A DNA stretch of 64,000 nucleotides from Owenia fusiformis. Its lineage: Eukaryota; Annelida; Polychaeta; Sabellida; Oweniidae. Below, piece by piece: positions 61,425-64,000 of this stretch. Where the stretch lies: assembly GCA_903813345.2 (NCBI GenBank), contig CAIIXF020000012.1, forward strand, positions 12,942,932 to 13,006,931. The letters run 5' to 3'. The notes under the pieces were generated by a model that did no database searches, was not told where the DNA came from, and saw only the letters and a list, made by a program, of their open reading frames with translations. Numbering within the stretch: position 1 is the first letter of the stretch; every line of letters begins with the position of its first letter. A program made the position numbers and the translations under genes.

Positions 61425-61845
61425 TTTCGCCCCTTCCCAAAATGGGAAATGGCGAAATGGGAAGGGGCCAATTGGGAAGGGGCAAAATGGGAATAAATGA
61501 GGGACGAAATGGGAAGGGCCGAAATGGGAAAGGGGCGAAATGGGAAAGGGGCAAAATGGGACTGAATGAGGGCAAAATTGGAAGGGCCGAAATGGGAAAG
61601 GGGTGAAATGGGAAGGGGCGAATTGGAGAAGGGGCCGCGAAATGGAGAAGGGGCGACATGGGAAGGCGCGAAATGGGATGGGGCGATAAGGAAAAGGGGC
61701 GATATGGGAAGGCGGCAACACGGGAAAGGGGTGAAATGGCAAAGGGGCAAAATGGGAAAGGGGGGAAATGGGAAAGGGGCCAATTGGGAAGGGGTGAAAT
61801 GGGAATAAATGAGGGGCAAAATGGGAAGGGTCGGACTGGGAATAA
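61425..61845. repeat. GGGGCGAAATGGGAAA minisatellite
   Basis: About 26 degenerate copies of a 15-17 base unit around GGGGCGAAATGGGAAA. It stays open in several frames on both strands, giving spurious repetitive frames (His-Phe-Ala-Pro or Lys-Trp-Glu-Arg-Gly types). There are no splice or start signals of note; I read it as non-coding. Confidence 0.85.
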
Positions 61846-61869
61846 ACCGGAAAAATCATTTAGTTGAAT

Positions 61870-62190
61870 TTGTATGTAAACATATTACACTTTGGCTAGC
61901 GAGCAGCCATTTTGAAAAATGATAGTCATTTTTATGTGTGTTATTTTACGATTTTTGCTACAACTGAAAAGTAGTATGGGTTCATGTACTCCTCTTTATA
62001 AAATCTGAGGTACTAGATATAGTAGAGTTATTTGTGAATGATTTATTGAAAAACTACTCGTCAATATTTGAGACCGAATAAAATGTTAATTTTTCGTAAA
62101 AGGACCAACATTAACTGAAAGTTTTAAAAACATTTTATGAACAGGTCGGCCATTGATTGTCTAGAATTCACTATCAATTTGGAGAACTTA
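61870..62190. repeat. Duplicated 3' flank of linker-like copy 3
   Basis: Matches 13580-13830 in part and 13990-14190 more fully, as well as 22400-22620. The left border of homology near 61860 marks the edge of the third duplication unit, right next to the minisatellite. Confidence 0.7.
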
Positions 62191-62191
62191 T

Positions 62192-63494
62192 TTATTCGTT
62201 GCTATACACTGCATCGACGGTTTCATCAAACTCATCCGGTATAGCCCACGTAAACCATCCACATGATGTCGGATTGTCGCCCAAGTAGGTGTACGATCGT
62301 ATTGGCGTTTCCTGGATGTAGTACGATATGTTTGTCCTGAATATAACTGGTTCATCCTCAACCGTCCAAGCAAGCTCAAACCCACTGCCAAACATGTATG
62401 TTCCTTTCCAGTCTCTGGTTTCGTAAGTTTTGCTATAACAAATTTAACAGAATTTATTTACGGGATTGTGTTAAAACGGAAGTGTAATGATATGATGAAA
62501 ACAGTGAAATATTTCATATTTTTGTCAAACATTCACAAAACCCCTTCGAATACGGTGTTGGTTAACGATTTTTTTCTTCGTGAAAGGTGGCTGATATCTA
62601 CGAATGCAGACCAGTCGTTTTCAGTAGAGCTTAAGAACCTGACTTTTTATGTGTATTTGATATGAGTACATAAAATGATTACTGGGAATAACTGACTAAT
62701 TTGTCATATTATTTTTTTGGCACGTTCTGGTGGGAGTGAGAATGTCCGAACCTTCCATTCATCCATTCGTATTCCCATTCAAGCGTTCCCGAGGTGAAGA
62801 CTGCCTGCGAGAGATGAGGTAGTCTCACTATCTTGTCATATTGAAATTCAAGATGCACTCTCCTTGCATCAATAAAGCATGTCTGACCACTTGCTAAGTA
62901 TCCTTTGTATACCAATCCAGGGGCAAAAAGTGAGTCATCTGGAAATGTTGGATTTGATCGGGAGTAAGTAACAGATTTTGTTAAAACACACATTTATTTC
63001 ATTTTCTTAAATAAACTTTAAATTTTAACGTTCCTTGAGATTTTTAACAATTTATTAAAATATGTCTCACTGTATATTGCCTTATCTGGGTCTCCCTTAA
63101 TTTATTTAATGGTCTAAACTGTTTGGTTAAACCAATCGAAAACTTTCTAGTTCCCGGAAAAGACCCGCAGTGGAAACCTTTGGGTAGACGTTGTCATTAC
63201 CGGATGCCCAAACGTGGCAGGAACACGTACATAGATACTCGAGTGATGTTGATTGGACATCAGTGTGCAGAGAAATCGTTATTTTACTAACTGAGTGGCT
63301 TCACATTATGTAACTGTATTTATGGAGCAAAATGATAATAAATGATAATAAAATGATAAGGTTGTAATGCTTCCTCAATAAATTCAGGGGGGTACACGAA
63401 TATCAGAGTATATTCTGTTACTCTTTTGAGACTCACCACAAACATCGCCCCATTCATCGCTTCCATCTGCGCAATCGACGTGACCATCGCAAAC
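62192..63494 (-). CDS. Hemoglobin linker-chain-like gene, copy 3 (exons 4-6; 5' part outside window)
   Basis: Three exons: 63437-63494 (second half of LDLa, with CDGHVDCADGSDEW), 62752-62938 and 62192-62432 (C-terminal domain, starting DDSLFAPGLVYKGYLASG). Lengths 58, 187 and 241 nt and phases 0, 1, 2 are identical to copy 2, and the frame is open to the same VDAVYSNE end and TAA stop overlapping AATAAA. Protein and intron sequence are closer to copy 1 than to copy 2. The exon for the first LDLa half, the helix and the signal peptide should lie beyond 64000. Intron 4 is only 498 bp, free of the LINE seen in copy 1, and so probably shows the ancestral form. Confidence 0.7.
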
Positions 63495-63599
63495 CTAAAT
63501 CATATACGTACAGCACATATCAAATCATTTCCATACGCTAACCACAGAGGTACAGAGTCGTTCCCTGTTCCAGATCGTGAACGACTACCTTGGGGTACT

Positions 63600-63690
63600 T
63601 AGCTTGTATTTGCGAATGCATAATAGCGGCTAGCGGCTACCTGATTAACGTACTAGTTTATGGGCAACTCGTTTAAAGAGAGAATCAGAG
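63600..63690. mobile_element. Truncated GCTACCGGATTAAC-type MITE
   Basis: GCTTGTATTTGCGAATGCA through GGCAACTCGTTTA matches the left half of the element at 20080-20262 in the equivalent intron of copy 1, then breaks off. It was therefore already present before copies 1 and 3 separated. Confidence 0.65.
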
Positions 63691-64000
63691 ATAGCGAGCA
63701 GCCTAACAAAAAATTGTTTCAATTTTAAAATATTTCTGGCTTATGTCATTCCTTTTTTTATCTATTATCTAAAAATCCCCAAAGTGCACAATTTATTCCA
63801 GGAAAACTAAAGATTTTTGCAGTAATGTTGTATTTTTCTTATAAGAATGGTTACCATTCTTATTATTTGGGAGAATTTAAACATTTTTCACCCATTTTTG
63901 CACCTTGAATCCATTATAACTTCACCAATTTATAATATATCGAAGATCTTTTGGGAGATATTGTATTTGAGATTGTAAGGAATAGAGTGGTAGGTCAATT
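63691..64000. other. Window end, no recognised feature
   Basis: AT-rich sequence, presumably within intron 3 of linker-like copy 3. No exon seen before the window ends. Confidence 0.35.

Noticed and set aside
61370-61867. Long overlapping open frames on both strands
   Set aside because: All are products of the GGGGCGAAATGGGAAA minisatellite, whose unit lacks stops in several frames.

Overview
The window is eukaryotic, intron-rich, AT-rich animal DNA, most likely from a marine invertebrate. The basis is split genes with GT/AG introns in consistent phase, several non-LTR retrotransposons, many short inverted-repeat DNA elements, and secreted extracellular proteins. Three gene copies have the architecture signal peptide, short helical region, LDL-receptor class A (LDLa) module, C-terminal beta-type domain. 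This is the layout of the linker chains of annelid-type giant extracellular hemoglobin, so an annelid or another lophotrochozoan is my best guess. I could not run a search to confirm species or family.

Layout. 1-5.6 kb is gene-poor, with one transposon-like element. 5.65-12.4 kb (+) is a fibrinogen-related-domain (FReD) gene with signal peptide, coiled coil, short collagen-like exon and FReD; two frame breaks make it a possible pseudogene, and its large intron holds a 4.9 kb inverted-repeat element. 14.8-21.5 kb (-) is linker-like copy 1, six exons, with an 8-bp insertion breaking the last exon and a truncated L1/Tx1-type LINE in intron 4. 22.1-22.3 kb is a relic of a second FReD. 22.7-33.8 kb (-) is linker-like copy 2, an intact 272-codon reading frame over six exons; intron 3 is swollen by a three-level nest (terminal-inverted-repeat element containing a LINE containing a Tc1/mariner-like foldback). 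33.9-37.1 kb is a 1,573-bp-period tandem duplication. 36.8-41.2 kb (-) is a decayed Tx1-like LINE with a probable 11-bp target-site duplication. 42.2-43.9 kb (-) holds three well-phased exons of a CAP/SCP-domain gene. 46.1 kb (+) is an unassigned 3' terminal exon. 47.2-53.6 kb is a large element with about 1.34 kb near-identical inverted arms carrying tRNA-like sequences. 54.5 kb (-) is a signal-peptide first exon abutted by a mariner-type MITE. 58-61 kb has further MITEs, a LINE 3' end and a minisatellite. 62.2-63.5 kb (-) holds the last three exons of linker-like copy 3, which continues past the window.

The FReD and linker-like genes converge (+ then -). That pair appears to have been copied as a block: FReD 3' end, shared 3' flank and linker gene recur in the same order, with the second FReD reduced to a relic and the third absent. 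The linker-like genes encode secreted, disulfide-bonded proteins, the FReD and CAP genes encode secreted recognition or defence-type proteins, and most of the rest is transposon sequence. No CRISPR, rRNA gene or convincing functional tRNA was seen.
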